Assembly: GCF_000168975.1 (NCBI RefSeq)
Contig: NZ_AAUW01000005.1
Coordinates: forward strand, 1 to 64,000
Length of the DNA: 64,000 nucleotides
Reading direction: 5' to 3'
Source of the DNA: Roseibium aggregatum IAM 12614
Lineage (GTDB): Bacteria; Pseudomonadota; Alphaproteobacteria; Rhizobiales; Stappiaceae
Under the pieces are notes generated by a model. It was given only the letters and a program-made list of their open reading frames with translations, made no database searches and was not told the DNA's origin. Below are positions 1-9,141 of the stretch, in pieces. The number at the start of each line of letters is the position of its first letter. Position 1 is the first letter of the stretch. Made by a program: the position numbers and the translations under genes.

Positions 1-1
1 G

Positions 2-586
2 ATGGTGCTGGTGCACGGCTATCTGGCCGGTGGTTTTGCGGCCAAGGACAAGTGCATCACCAAGCCGGAAGACATGCCGGGCCTTCAGACCCGCGCGGCC
101 GGCAAGGCCTTCGAGCAGATGCTTGCAGGCGCCGGGGCCTCGATTGCGTCCATGGCATCTTCCGAAGTTTACAACGCCATGCAATCCGGCGTTCTGGACG
201 CGGTCAACACCTCGTCCTCGTCCTTCGTCAGCTACCGCATCTATGAGCAGGTCGCCTGCTACACTCCGGCTGGCGAATATGCACTCTGGTTCATGTACCA
301 GCCGCTCCTGATGAACAAGGCCAAGTTCGACAGCCTGACGGAAGAGCAGCAGAAAGCCCTTCTGGCAGCGTCGGAAAAGGCCCAGGCCTTCTATCTGGAG
401 GAAGCCAAGAAGGAAGATGCGGTGTCTGCTGAGGTCTTCCGTGAAAACGGTGTCGAGATTGCAGAAATGAGCGCCGCGGACTTCGATGCCTGGCGGACCC
501 TTGCCAAGGAAACATCCTACAAGGCTTTTGTAGAGGAGACCCCGAACGGTCAGCAGCTTCTCGATCTGGCATTGTCCGTAGAATAA
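2..586 (+). CDS. TRAP transporter substrate-binding protein, DctP type (3' part)
   Basis: Periplasmic solute receptor of a TRAP transporter; the signal peptide and N-terminal half lie before the window. The visible 194 residues carry typical DctP-fold segments: an MPGLQTRAAG stretch, then SSEVYNAMQSGVLDAVN, the conserved ligand-contact and hinge region of the family. The dctQ and dctM subunits follow, then malonyl-CoA decarboxylase and malonyl-CoA synthetase, so malonate is the likely ligand (inference from context; related rhizobial systems use the same gene set). A strong hairpin at 600-623 separates it from dctQ and could raise its expression above the membrane subunits. Confidence 0.9.
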   Translation: MVLVHGYLAGGFAAKDKCITKPEDMPGLQTRAAGKAFEQMLAGAGASIASMASSEVYNAMQSGVLDAVNTSSSSFVSYRIYEQVACYTPAGEYALWFMYQPLLMNKAKFDSLTEEQQKALLAASEKAQAFYLEEAKKEDAVSAEVFRENGVEIAEMSAADFDAWRTLAKETSYKAFVEETPNGQQLLDLALSVE

Positions 587-599
587 GCGTCTGAACTTG

Positions 600-623
600 C
601 GGGGCGGGCTGAAACCCGCCCCG
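600..623 (+). terminator. Hairpin between dctP and dctQ
   Basis: Perfect 9-bp stem (CGGGGCGGG / CCCGCCCCG) with a 6-base loop, 14 bases after the dctP stop and 38 before the dctQ start. There is no long T run. It is more likely a 3'-end stabiliser or partial attenuator that gives excess binding protein, as often seen in TRAP and ABC operons, than a full terminator. Confidence 0.6.
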
Positions 624-661
624 AACCCTTTCCAAAGGACCTCTTTTCTAAGGAGTGACCC

Positions 662-1210
662 ATGGCGGGCCACAGTACGGCTGCGGTGGCGCATGCCGGC
701 AGCAATCCCTTCTTGCGCTTCGTCGCCGCGATTTCCACCGTGGCCGGCTGGTGTTCGGCAGCAATGATCGTCGTCGCGGTCGTTGTTACCTGTCAGATGA
801 TCTTCGTGCGGCTGGTGCTTAACGCCTCCACCGTCTGGCAGACTGAAACGGTCATCTATCTGGTGATCGCCGCAACCCTTGTGGGCCTGCCGTATGTTCA
901 GCGGCTCCGGGGGCACGTCAATGTCGACCTGTTTCCCTTATGGCTGTCGCCGCGAGCCCGCTACGTGCTGGCCTGCATCACGCTGTCGCTTTCGATACTG
1001 GTCATGGCGATGATGCTCTTTTACGGCTTCGAATTCTGGTACCTTGCCTGGTCGAAAGGCTGGACCTCCGACACGGTCTGGGGCGTCAGGCTCTGGATCC
1101 CTTATCTGTCGATCCCTGTCGGCATCGGGCTGCTGTTGCTGCAGCTTACGGCTGACCTTTACGCGGTTCTCACCGGTATCGACAAACCCTTCGGTCTGGA
1201 GGACAAATAA
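662..1210 (+). CDS. TRAP transporter small permease, DctQ type
   Basis: Small membrane subunit of the TRAP transporter, which pairs with DctM to move the periplasmic ligand inward with Na+. The 182 residues show four hydrophobic segments (about 22-45, 58-78, 97-120 and 140-163). The motif WQTETVIYLVIAATLVG is typical of DctQ. The ATG has a good ribosome site (AGGAG at 651-655). Its TAA overlaps the ATG of the next gene by one base, so the two are translationally coupled. Substrate is inferred from the operon as malonate. Confidence 0.9.
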   Translation: MAGHSTAAVAHAGSNPFLRFVAAISTVAGWCSAAMIVVAVVVTCQMIFVRLVLNASTVWQTETVIYLVIAATLVGLPYVQRLRGHVNVDLFPLWLSPRARYVLACITLSLSILVMAMMLFYGFEFWYLAWSKGWTSDTVWGVRLWIPYLSIPVGIGLLLLQLTADLYAVLTGIDKPFGLEDK

Positions 1211-2526
1211 TGGATCCCCTGCTGCTCGGCGCACTGGTTGCGGTCGCCACTATCCTTGTCCTCTTCTCCGGCATTTCCGTTGCCATCGGTCTATTGATCG
1301 TCTCCGCGGGTTTTCTGCTGGCATTCGACGGTTTCCGGTCGCTGGAACTGATGCCCGAAATCCTGTTCGGCAAACTTGATAACTTCGCGCTTCTGTCGAT
1401 CCCCATGTTCATCATCATGGGTGCTTCCATCGCCTCGACACGGGCGGGGGCGGATCTATATGAAGCGTTGGAACGCTGGCTCACGCGAGTGCCTGGCGGA
1501 CTGGTGGTCTCCAACCTCGGCGCCTGTGCCCTTTTCGCCGCCATGTCCGGATCTTCACCGGCCACCTGTGCGGCCATCGGCAAGATGGGTATTCCGGAAA
1601 TGCGCAAGCGTGGGTATCCGGATGGCGTTGCCGCCGGTTCCATCGCTGCCGGCGGAACGCTCGGCATCCTGATCCCGCCGTCGGTCACCATGATCGTCTA
1701 CGGTATTTCGACGGAAACCTCGATCGGCCGCCTGTTCCTGGCCGGCGTCATTCCCGGCTTGATGCTGATGGGGCTTTTCATGGCCTGGTCGCTCTATTCG
1801 ACCTGGCGCAGCGGCAATGCCAGCGTGCTTAGCGCGGGCAGCTATTCCTGGGCGGAAAAGTTCGAGATCCTGCCGCGCGTGCTGCCGTTCATGCTCATTA
1901 TCCTGGGTGTGCTCTATGCCATGTACGGCGGTATCGCCACACCGTCTGAAACAGCGGCTGTCGGCGCTCTTCTTTGCCTCGTGATCGCGGTCATCATCTA
2001 CCGGCTCTGGAGCCCCAAGCTGCTCTGGACCGTGCTGCGCGACAGCACCCGGGAAAGCGTGATGATCCTCTTCATCATCGCGGCAGCAGGCGTCTTCTCC
2101 TACATGCTGTCGTCGCTGTTCATCACCCAGGCGATTGCCGAATGGATCGGAACTCTGTCGGTCAACCGCTGGATCCTGATGGCGGCAATCAACGTCTTCC
2201 TGCTGATAGCCGGTTTCTTCCTGCCGCCGGTCGCGGTGATCCTGATGGCCGCACCGATCCTGCTGCCGATCATTACCACCGCAGGCTTCGATCCGATCTG
2301 GTTCGCAGTGATCCTGACCATCAACATGGAGATCGGCCTGATTTCCCCTCCGGTCGGGTTGAACCTTTACGTGATCAACGGCATTGCCCCCGACATTTCT
2401 CTGAAGACGATCCTCACCGGGTCTCTGCCATTCGTGGCCTGCATGTTCCTGGCGATCGTCATTCTCTGCCTGTTCCCGGAATTGGCCACCTGGCTGCCGG
2501 ACGTGGTCATGGGAGAAGCGCTTTGA
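1210..2526 (+). CDS. TRAP transporter large permease, DctM type
   Basis: Large, channel-forming subunit of the TRAP transporter in the inner membrane. At 438 residues it has the usual DctM length and is hydrophobic throughout. Family signatures include AAMSGSSPATCAAIGKMG, GILIPPSVTMIVYG and, near the C-terminus, EIGLISPPVGLNLYVING. It begins inside the dctQ stop codon and its TGA overlaps the ATG of malonyl-CoA decarboxylase (TGATG, 2524-2528). This ties transport to malonyl-CoA metabolism in one translation unit. Confidence 0.93.
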   Translation: MDPLLLGALVAVATILVLFSGISVAIGLLIVSAGFLLAFDGFRSLELMPEILFGKLDNFALLSIPMFIIMGASIASTRAGADLYEALERWLTRVPGGLVVSNLGACALFAAMSGSSPATCAAIGKMGIPEMRKRGYPDGVAAGSIAAGGTLGILIPPSVTMIVYGISTETSIGRLFLAGVIPGLMLMGLFMAWSLYSTWRSGNASVLSAGSYSWAEKFEILPRVLPFMLIILGVLYAMYGGIATPSETAAVGALLCLVIAVIIYRLWSPKLLWTVLRDSTRESVMILFIIAAAGVFSYMLSSLFITQAIAEWIGTLSVNRWILMAAINVFLLIAGFFLPPVAVILMAAPILLPIITTAGFDPIWFAVILTINMEIGLISPPVGLNLYVINGIAPDISLKTILTGSLPFVACMFLAIVILCLFPELATWLPDVVMGEAL

Positions 2527-3791
2527 TGTTCCTGGCAGACCTGCTCACCACCGTTTTCGAACGAAGATACCTGCCGAAATGGGCGGACAAGGCGGATGAC
2601 CGTCCGCTCGAAGCGCTCGTCACCGATCTGATCGGTGCAACTGGCGAAGTCTCCGGGCAAAATCTTGCCCGGCAGATCCTCGCCCGGTACAGCGCGCTGA
2701 ACGACGAGGAAAAACGTGGCTTTTTCCGGTATCTCGCGGAAGGCCTGGCAGTGTCGGTTTCCGCCGTTCGTTCAGCGCTGGAGCTTTACGAAAAAGGACA
2801 ATCGAAGGCGAGCTACCGGGAATTCATGGAGGCGGTCGAACCGCCCCGGCAGGAGCTGATCCGGCGGCTCAATCAGGTTCCCGACGCAACCCGGCTTCTG
2901 GTCGGCATGCGCGAGGATCTGCTGCGCCTGAGCAAGGGCGACGATGCCCTGCAGGCGCTTGATCTGGACTTCCGGCATCTGTTTGCAAGCTGGTTCAATC
3001 GCGGTTTTCTCGTCCTGAGGCCGATCAACTGGGAAAGCCCGGCCCAGCTTCTGGAAAAGATCATCGCCTATGAGGCTGTGCACGCGATCGATAGCTGGAG
3101 CGATCTCCGCCGCCGGCTGGAGCCCGTCGACAGGCGCTGTTTTGCGTTTCTGCATCCGGCGATGCCAGATGAACCGCTGATCTTTGTGGAAGTGGCCCTG
3201 ACAAAGGGAATACCGGGATCCATCCAGGGCCTCCTTGCCGAAAACCGGACCCAGATCGAGCCGGACAAGGCAGATACGGCGGTCTTTTATTCGATCTCAA
3301 ACTGCCAGGCAGGCCTTGCCGGTATTTCCTTCGGCAACTCGCTGATCAAGCAGGTGGCCGCGGATCTGTCGCTGGAACTGCCCAAGCTCAAGACGTTCGT
3401 CACCTTGTCCCCAATCCCGGGGCTGGTCCGCTGGCTGGACAGTGAGGGCATCGACCACACCTCAGCCGACGAGGACACCCTTCGCAAGCTGGCAGCGCGC
3501 TATCTGATGACCGCAAAACGCACGGACGGTCTGCCGCTCGATCCGGTCGCCCGCTTCCATCTCGGCAACGGCGCCCTTGTCCATCAGGTGCATGTGGGCG
3601 CGGATCTTTCCGACAAGGGGTTGAAGCAGTCCGCGGGCGTGATGGTCAATTATCTCTACGACCTGGAGAAGGTGACGCAGAACCATGAAAGGTTCGCTTC
3701 GTCACAGACAATCGCCGCCTCGTCTGAAATCAAATCGCTCAGCACCGCTGGAGACAAAGCTTTCACTTTGGAGCTTCCCGCGTTGAACTGA
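2526..3791 (+). CDS. matA: Malonyl-CoA decarboxylase
   Basis: Converts malonyl-CoA to acetyl-CoA and CO2 in the cytoplasm, the second step of malonate use. The ATG at 2526 overlaps the dctM stop and gives 421 residues, normal for bacterial MCD. Residues 1-150 look like the helical MCD N-terminal domain. The C-terminal catalytic domain shows HPAMPDEPLIFVEVAL, FYSISNCQAGLAGISFGN, TLSPIPG and FHLGNGA, the last holding a histidine that is catalytic in this family. The frame is open far upstream, but those codons lie inside dctM and are not part of the gene. Confidence 0.93.
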   Translation: MFLADLLTTVFERRYLPKWADKADDRPLEALVTDLIGATGEVSGQNLARQILARYSALNDEEKRGFFRYLAEGLAVSVSAVRSALELYEKGQSKASYREFMEAVEPPRQELIRRLNQVPDATRLLVGMREDLLRLSKGDDALQALDLDFRHLFASWFNRGFLVLRPINWESPAQLLEKIIAYEAVHAIDSWSDLRRRLEPVDRRCFAFLHPAMPDEPLIFVEVALTKGIPGSIQGLLAENRTQIEPDKADTAVFYSISNCQAGLAGISFGNSLIKQVAADLSLELPKLKTFVTLSPIPGLVRWLDSEGIDHTSADEDTLRKLAARYLMTAKRTDGLPLDPVARFHLGNGALVHQVHVGADLSDKGLKQSAGVMVNYLYDLEKVTQNHERFASSQTIAASSEIKSLSTAGDKAFTLELPALN

Positions 3792-3883
3792 ATGCGGTTA
3801 ACAAGCTCTAACACTATAGAATCGATCAGCTTTTTAGCCTTTCAAGGCTGGATGGGACACCTGCTGATCCAGGAGCCACATAA

Positions 3884-5401
3884 ATGACAAACCCACTCTA
3901 CGACCAACTCTTCGGAAAGCACGCCGGCAAGACCACTCCCTTTCTGATCTTTCAGGACGGCTCCATCCTGACCCATTCGGCGTTTCTGGAAAGTGCAGCA
4001 CAGATTGCCCACGTTCTGACCGACCACGGCATGGTGGCTGGTGACCGGCTGGCGGCACAGGTCGAAAAGTCCGCCACAGCATTGGCACTTTATGCGGCCT
4101 GTGCCCAGACCGGCATCGTGTTTCTTCCGCTAAACACAGCCTATACCGTCGATGAACTCAGCTATTTTATCGAAAACAGCGGTGCCCGCACCGTGGTCTG
4201 CGACGGTTCCAGCAAAACCGTGCTGGAACCCGTCGCCTCCAGGCTCGGCGCCCGTCTCGAAACGCTCAACGCCGACGGGACCGGTTCTCTGACCGATCAG
4301 GCGAAGAACAAACCGTCCGAGTTTGAGACGGTGGACCGCGCGCCGGACGATCTGGCTGCGTTCCTTTACACATCAGGCACAACCGGACGCTCCAAGGGAG
4401 CGATGCTGACGCAGGCAAACCTCCTGTCGAATGCCACCACCCTGGCAGATCTCTGGCGCTTCACCGACAAGGACGTGCTGCTGCATGCCTTGCCGATCTT
4501 CCACACGCATGGTCTCTTCGTTGCGACCAACGTGTCGCTGGTGGCAGGCGGCGCGATCCTGTTCCTGCCGAAATTCGATCTCGACGCAATGATCGGCCTG
4601 ATGCCGAAAGCAACGACGATGATGGGCGTGCCGACCTTCTACACCCGCCTGCTTCAGGACGACCGCTTCACAGCCGGGCTGACCAAGGGCATGCGGCTGT
4701 TCATTTCCGGAAGCGCGCCGCTGCTTGCCGACACGCACCGGCAGTTCGAGGAGCGGACCGGCCACCGGATTCTGGAACGCTATGGCATGACCGAAACCAA
4801 CATGAACACCTCCAACCCTTATGAGGGCGAGCGCCGCGCCGGAACCGTCGGGTTTCCGCTGCCGGGCGTTGAACTGAAGATCACCGATCCGGCCACGGGC
4901 GACACGCTGCCGCCGGAAACGGTTGGCCAGATCGAGGTGCGCGGGCCGAACGTCTTCAAGGGATACTGGCAGATGCCGGAAAAGACGGCTGCGGAACTGC
5001 GTGAGGACGGCTTCTTCATCACCGGCGATCTCGGGATGATCGATGCCGATGGCTACGTTCATATCGTCGGGCGCAACAAGGACCTGATCATTTCGGGCGG
5101 CTACAACATCTATCCGAAAGAGATCGAACTGATCCTGGATGCCCAGCCGGGTGTGCGGGAAAGCGCCGTTATCGGCGTGCCGCATTCGGACTTCGGTGAA
5201 ACGGTGCTGGGCCTTGTGGTGCCGGACGGCAGCCAAACTCCGGATCTGGACGCGATCCTGGCCGTTGCCGGAACATCTCTGGCCCGTTTCAAGCATCCGC
5301 GAAAGCTTGTCGTGGTCGACAGCCTGCCGCGAAACACCATGGGCAAGGTCCAGAAAAACATCCTGCGCGAACAGTTCAAGGATACCTTCGCCACAGCTTG
5401 A
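3884..5401 (+). CDS. matB: Malonyl-CoA synthetase
   Basis: Acyl-adenylate-forming enzyme that activates malonate with ATP and CoA, giving malonyl-CoA for the decarboxylase just upstream. Of 505 residues, the adenylation core has the P-loop TSGTTGRSKGAM, the motif YGMTETNMNTSNPYEGERR that fits MatB, GDLG, and a C-terminal domain with the catalytic lysine in NTMGKVQKN. AGGAG at 3871-3875 supports the ATG. A 92-base gap after matA leaves room for a second promoter. Specificity for malonate is inferred from the TRAP/MCD context plus the motif. Confidence 0.93.
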   Translation: MTNPLYDQLFGKHAGKTTPFLIFQDGSILTHSAFLESAAQIAHVLTDHGMVAGDRLAAQVEKSATALALYAACAQTGIVFLPLNTAYTVDELSYFIENSGARTVVCDGSSKTVLEPVASRLGARLETLNADGTGSLTDQAKNKPSEFETVDRAPDDLAAFLYTSGTTGRSKGAMLTQANLLSNATTLADLWRFTDKDVLLHALPIFHTHGLFVATNVSLVAGGAILFLPKFDLDAMIGLMPKATTMMGVPTFYTRLLQDDRFTAGLTKGMRLFISGSAPLLADTHRQFEERTGHRILERYGMTETNMNTSNPYEGERRAGTVGFPLPGVELKITDPATGDTLPPETVGQIEVRGPNVFKGYWQMPEKTAAELREDGFFITGDLGMIDADGYVHIVGRNKDLIISGGYNIYPKEIELILDAQPGVRESAVIGVPHSDFGETVLGLVVPDGSQTPDLDAILAVAGTSLARFKHPRKLVVVDSLPRNTMGKVQKNILREQFKDTFATA

Positions 5402-5527
5402 GGTCAGGCGCATACCCCGGCAAGCTCCAGAAGCTGGCCGGGTTTGTGCTTGCCGGTTGGATCTTCCGGTTTGGTCTGCCGTCCAAACTCGTGCGAGCTC
5501 TGAAGAAGGTCATTCAGGGCAGTCATC

Positions 5528-5803
5528 ATGGGCGAATAGCAGAACGAAGACCGCAAGATTCCGGCAAGCGACCCGGTCATCAGGCTGACCCGCTACACTC
5601 AGGTCCCGATCCTGTTGGGGCTCAGCATTGCCATGGCCCTGTTTCTCGTCACCTTTATCTTCGATATCTACGACGCGATCCAGAGCTTCGAGTTTCTGGA
5701 CCGGAAGAAGACAATCCTTCTGGTCCTCAATCTGCTCGACATGGTCTTGATCGCCAATCTGGTGATCATGGTGGTGACAAACGTCTTCAAGTCGAGTGAC
5801 TGA
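5528..5803 (+). pseudogene. Remnant of a UPF0114 (YqhA-type) membrane protein gene
   Basis: From about 5588 to 5803 the frame encodes two membrane segments that align by eye with the first half of UPF0114/YqhA: LLGLSIAMALFLVTFIFDIY, then LLVLNLLDMVLIANLVIMVV. The family is normally about 160-180 residues with further membrane segments. Here TGA stops it after VTNVFKSSD and no second half is visible before the repeats at 5849. The only ATG with plausible spacing (5528) is followed by TAG at codon 4; a TTG at 5615 would lose the start of the first helix. I therefore call it a decayed gene. A short functional variant starting at a rare codon cannot be excluded. Confidence 0.55.
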
Positions 5804-5848
5804 TGGGGAGGGACCGCGGTGTTTGTTGCGGATGCCCGGACAAGGGGC

Positions 5849-5893
5849 CCATCCTTCGAGACGGACCTGATGGTCCTCCTCAGGATGAGGTTG
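5849..5893 (-). repeat. REP-like palindromic repeat, copy 1
   Basis: Read on the minus strand it begins CAACCTCATCCTGAGGA and ends TCTCGAAGGAT, the same ends as the copy at 5930-5974 in the opposite orientation. Its centre is a small hairpin (GGACC-ATCA-GGTCC). Repeats of this CCTCATCCTGAGGA / TCTCGAAGGAT type are frequent between genes in Hyphomicrobiales (established knowledge). Confidence 0.75.
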
Positions 5894-5929
5894 GGTGTTT
5901 GTCGATGTTGATCCATGCTCGCCTCCTCT

Positions 5930-5974
5930 CAACCTCATCCTGAGGAAGCGCGAAGCGCTGTCTCGAAGGATCGG
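5930..5974 (+). repeat. REP-like palindromic repeat, copy 2
   Basis: Same 17-base start and 11-base end as copy 1 but on the plus strand, so the two face each other across 36 bases. The centre differs in sequence (AGCGC-GAA-GCGCT) yet still forms a hairpin, which suggests the structure rather than the sequence of the middle is conserved. Confidence 0.75.
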
Positions 5975-6049
5975 CCACACACGCCTGAGGACGCCTATAA
6001 AGCAGTCGTCTGGAGAGCGCAGTTGGAAAAGGGGCTCAAGGCGGCAGGA

Positions 6050-7297
6050 TCAGTTCCAGCCGCCGGCGTAGGTCTTGTAGAAGATGTGCAGACCGACCTG
6101 GCCGCGTTTGGCCATGGATTTTGCCCACCGCGGATTGACGTAGGTCGCGTGGTAGTGGGTCGAGGCGTCGACCATCTTGGAATAGCGCTGGCCGTCGGTC
6201 ACTTGCCTTGCCAGCTTCTGCGCCGTTGCCCAGGCAGCTGGACTGGAAATACGGTCCTTGATGCCATCGCAGGCGAACGAGAACTGGCAGCGGTTGCGCT
6301 TGTGGCGGTTCTGGTAAACGACGCCGCAGATACTGTCCGGATAGGCCGGGTTCTTGACCCGGTTCAGCACGACCTGCGCCACGGCCACCTGGCCGTCTTC
6401 GCTTTCGCCGCGGGCTTCAAAGTAGATGGCCTCGGCCAGGCAGCGCTGTTCCTTCTTGTCTCCAACGGAAAGTGGCAACGGCTTCTGGGCCCACCAATGG
6501 GGATTTTCAGGATCTTCCGGTGGCGGCAGTTCCTGCTCATACATGGCCGCGCCGAACAGCGCGTCAAAGGGTTCCTTGGTTTCCTTCACGCTGTCAGGAG
6601 CGTAAGCGGAAACGAGCGAGAAGCTGGCCGCCGCCGCATTGCGGGCCATCATCACCTTTTGCAGATCCAGCGGACCGCCTTCCGGGAAACCGTCCTTGCC
6701 ATGGCTGGCCAGCATGCTGGTTTCCTGAGAATTGAGCGGCTGTGCCTTGACGAAGGCAACGCGCGGCAGATCCTCGTGTTTCTTCTCCGTCGAGATCAGG
6801 CTGGACATGGAATAGAGATTGCCGGCCGCCCTGTCGACCATCTGGCGATCCGGCGCCATCGTGATCAAGCGGTCGCTCTTGGCGGTGCTGTTGGTTCGGA
6901 TCTTGTCGGGAATTTCGGTCGGACGGTCGCTCATCGCAACTTCCTGAAGACCGACAAGCGGCCGCGCTTCAAAGGCATCATCTGCGGAGTTCAGCGTCAG
7001 CACCGGCGAGGAGATGTAGTCCGGTACGGGTGTCGTCCCGAGAGCCAGTTGCGGCGCGATTTTCGTGGTGAAATTCGCAGGCTCGAGATACATCATCCAG
7101 CGCGGAGATTCAGCCTTGCGCGCGTTGACGAGCGAGAAGATGTCCTGATTTCCCACCGATCCGCCGATACCGATCCAGACCAGCGGACAGGCAACAAGCA
7201 CATATTTGAGCCGGCGCATACGCGCACGGACCGGGCCGAAATCCTGTGTCACTTTCGAAGAAAACCGCTTTCCGTTGCGGGACTTAAGGCCAGACAT
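6050..7297 (-). CDS. Cell wall hydrolase, SleB family
   Basis: Peptidoglycan hydrolase of the Hydrolase_2 (SleB) family, probably acting in the periplasm. From the ATG at 7297 it has 415 residues. A membrane anchor lies at about 30-46 ([15 protein letters not shown]), then a long linker of unknown fold, then the catalytic domain in the last 130 residues. This starts at [13 protein letters not shown], whose glutamate is the family's catalytic acid, and runs through [20 protein letters not shown] to the C-terminal [11 protein letters not shown] chose 7297 over the in-frame start at 7369 because GGAG lies just upstream. Single gene, with its promoter probably in 7298-7529. Confidence 0.85.
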   Translation of the reverse strand: MSGLKSRNGKRFSSKVTQDFGPVRARMRRLKYVLVACPLVWIGIGGSVGNQDIFSLVNARKAESPRWMMYLEPANFTTKIAPQLALGTTPVPDYISSPVLTLNSADDAFEARPLVGLQEVAMSDRPTEIPDKIRTNSTAKSDRLITMAPDRQMVDRAAGNLYSMSSLISTEKKHEDLPRVAFVKAQPLNSQETSMLASHGKDGFPEGGPLDLQKVMMARNAAAASFSLVSAYAPDSVKETKEPFDALFGAAMYEQELPPPEDPENPHWWAQKPLPLSVGDKKEQRCLAEAIYFEARGESEDGQVAVAQVVLNRVKNPAYPDSICGVVYQNRHKRNRCQFSFACDGIKDRISSPAAWATAQKLARQVTDGQRYSKMVDASTHYHATYVNPRWAKSMAKRGQVGLHIFYKTYAGGWN

Positions 7298-7529
7298 ACG
7301 CAGCCAACTCCAACTCGTTACACATCGTCCCGAAACGCCGGACGAACAGCGTGAACGCTGTGTAAACAACGACGCTGAAATTGAAGATGTGCGCTTAACC
7401 TTGAAAGAGCGTTAATAAGACTGGAATTCGCGGAAATTCGTGGAAGTTTTCGCGCCTACAGGGTGCGTTATGGTTAATATTACGAAGGACTTAACTTTGA
7501 AGACGGCGTGAAAAAAACGCAGAACGCCG

Positions 7530-8561
7530 TCAGCGCCCGCCGACACGTAGCCCGGGAGCAGGCCGTTCACTCAACAATTGATGGCGGAACCGGAAGAGGG
7601 CGGCGGGGCGGCCACCAGTCGCGGTTGACGTTGCGCCGGTCGGTTCGACAAGGTCGGCATTTTCCACCAGGCGGCGAAAATTCTGCTTGTGCAGATGGCG
7701 TCCGGAAATGGCCTCGACCGAGGTTTGCAGTTCGGTAAGGGTGAAGGTTTCCGGCATCAGCTCGAAAATTACCGGTCGGTATTTCAGCTTGCCGCGCAGC
7801 CGGGAAATGGCCGTCGCCAGCACCCGGCGATGGTCAAACCGCATCGACGCGCCGAGAAACGGCAGGTTGGACCGGCGCAGGGCCGCAGGCCGTCCATCGG
7901 TCCGCGCTTCCTCGACGAGACCTGCTTCATAGAGCAGCTCGAACCGCTCCAGCGCCCGCTCTTCGTCCCAGGAAGTTCCACCTGTGCCAAAGGCCAGCCG
8001 GACCCGTTCCTGACGCCCGAGCGGTTTGGGCGGTTCGCCAGAGGGGGGCGGTTCGCTGGCCCACAAGTCGAGCGCGGGCAGGATGTCCCGATCCAGGACA
8101 TCTGGCCGTCCGGTGCGCCAGTCTTCCCAGGGGAAATAATCGTACCAGGAGCGCCATGCCGAATCGTGCCGCGACAACATGCTTTCCGAATCCGGTGTCT
8201 GGCGGGTCAATGCCAGATATCCGACCGAAACCACGTGCGGGCCCTCGTCGCCGGAAACCCGGTGGCGGCCCCGGTCGCCGAATGTATAGAGCTGTTCCAC
8301 ATACCCCAGTCTCAGCGCGGTCTGGTTTTCCACCCACGACCGCAGGCCGATTTCGAAGGTACGGTGGTGGATCGGGTCGAACGGACCAAAGGGCAGACTG
8401 TCGAGCGTTGCCTCGCCCGGGGCGTTTGCTCCGGGATCTGCGCCAGTTCCCCTACCGGTCTGCTTCGCATCGTTCACATGGACGATCTGAGGCAGGCCTC
8501 CGGCAACCGATACGATGACGGCATTCAATCCGATTTCAATATTGGCTTGCCGGTGGGGCAT
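7530..8561 (-). CDS. nrtR: NrtR-type NUDIX transcriptional regulator
   Basis: Regulator built from a non-catalytic NUDIX domain that senses ADP-ribose-type ligands and a winged-helix DNA-binding domain; NrtR proteins control NAD metabolism. The ATG at 8561 with GGAG upstream gives 343 residues. Residues 5-160 hold the degenerate NUDIX fold with TFEIGLRSWVENQTALRLGY followed by VEQLYTFGDRGR, an NrtR hallmark; the catalytic Nudix box is missing, as expected. The C-terminal third (SNLPFLGASMRFDHRRVLATAI onward in pieces) matches the NrtR winged helix. No NAD gene lies nearby, so targets are elsewhere. It sits 19 bases after the phosphatase-like gene, likely in one operon. Confidence 0.8.
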   Translation of the reverse strand: MPHRQANIEIGLNAVIVSVAGGLPQIVHVNDAKQTGRGTGADPGANAPGEATLDSLPFGPFDPIHHRTFEIGLRSWVENQTALRLGYVEQLYTFGDRGRHRVSGDEGPHVVSVGYLALTRQTPDSESMLSRHDSAWRSWYDYFPWEDWRTGRPDVLDRDILPALDLWASEPPPSGEPPKPLGRQERVRLAFGTGGTSWDEERALERFELLYEAGLVEEARTDGRPAALRRSNLPFLGASMRFDHRRVLATAISRLRGKLKYRPVIFELMPETFTLTELQTSVEAISGRHLHKQNFRRLVENADLVEPTGATSTATGGRPAALFRFRHQLLSERPAPGLRVGGR

Positions 8562-8580
8562 TGGGTCTCCGTGGTGGCCG

Positions 8581-9087
8581 TCAGTCGATCGGCATGACAA
8601 AGGGGGTGCCTTCAAAGGCATTGGCTCCGCGGCCGATGCCCCGGATGGCGTCGATCATGCGGCCGTCGCGGCCGAGAAGCTTGTCGCCAATGGCAACAAT
8701 ACGTGCATTCGGCGTGGCCGAGGGCGAGCGTTCGCGCAGGATCTTCGCGAGACGGTGTTCGTCCGCCTCCGGATTGAGCGCACAAGCCGCCACATAGGCA
8801 CCGGCTGTGGAGCGGCTGATACCCGCCCAGCAATGAATGACCAGCGGGTCCTGCTGGTCCCAGGAATTCACGAAAGAGAGAAAGGCCTGCACATGCCGTT
8901 CGCTGGCGGGCACCAGTCCCTGCACCGGGCTGACAATGTCATTGAAGGCAAGCGACAGATGCCGCTCCGGTAAAATGCCGGCCGGGGTCGGAACGTTCAT
9001 TTCCGCATTGATCAGCGTTATAACGGATTTGGCACCAGTGGTGGCAACCGTTTCAGGTAGTTTCGACAGGGAGCAGACGTGCAGCAT
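8581..9087 (-). CDS. Tyrosine/dual-specificity phosphatase-like protein
   Basis: A 168-residue cytoplasmic protein with the cysteine phosphatase P-loop HCWAGISRS (pattern HCxxGxxRS) at about residue 85, preceded by an acidic loop region (FNDIV). This supports a cysteine-dependent phosphatase fold; substrate is unknown. It lies in the minus-strand run ygfZ - HD hydrolase - this gene - nrtR, with gaps of 54 and 19 bases to its neighbours. Many alphaproteobacteria carry this conserved gene annotated simply as protein tyrosine phosphatase. I cannot assign a pathway. Confidence 0.75.
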   Translation of the reverse strand: MLHVCSLSKLPETVATTGAKSVITLINAEMNVPTPAGILPERHLSLAFNDIVSPVQGLVPASERHVQAFLSFVNSWDQQDPLVIHCWAGISRSTAGAYVAACALNPEADEHRLAKILRERSPSATPNARIVAIGDKLLGRDGRMIDAIRGIGRGANAFEGTPFVMPID

Positions 9088-9141
9088 GACAGAACCGGTT
9101 CTTCGTATCTGCCACTAAACTAGGGTCATTCGCTGGCAACG

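Noticed and set aside
5915-7354. Long plus-strand frame opposite the SleB gene
   Set aside because: It is the antisense of a clear hydrolase domain and starts inside a REP repeat; its product has no recognisable feature.
7689-8597. Plus-strand frame opposite nrtR
   Set aside because: Mirror of a well-supported NrtR coding sequence in GC-rich DNA.
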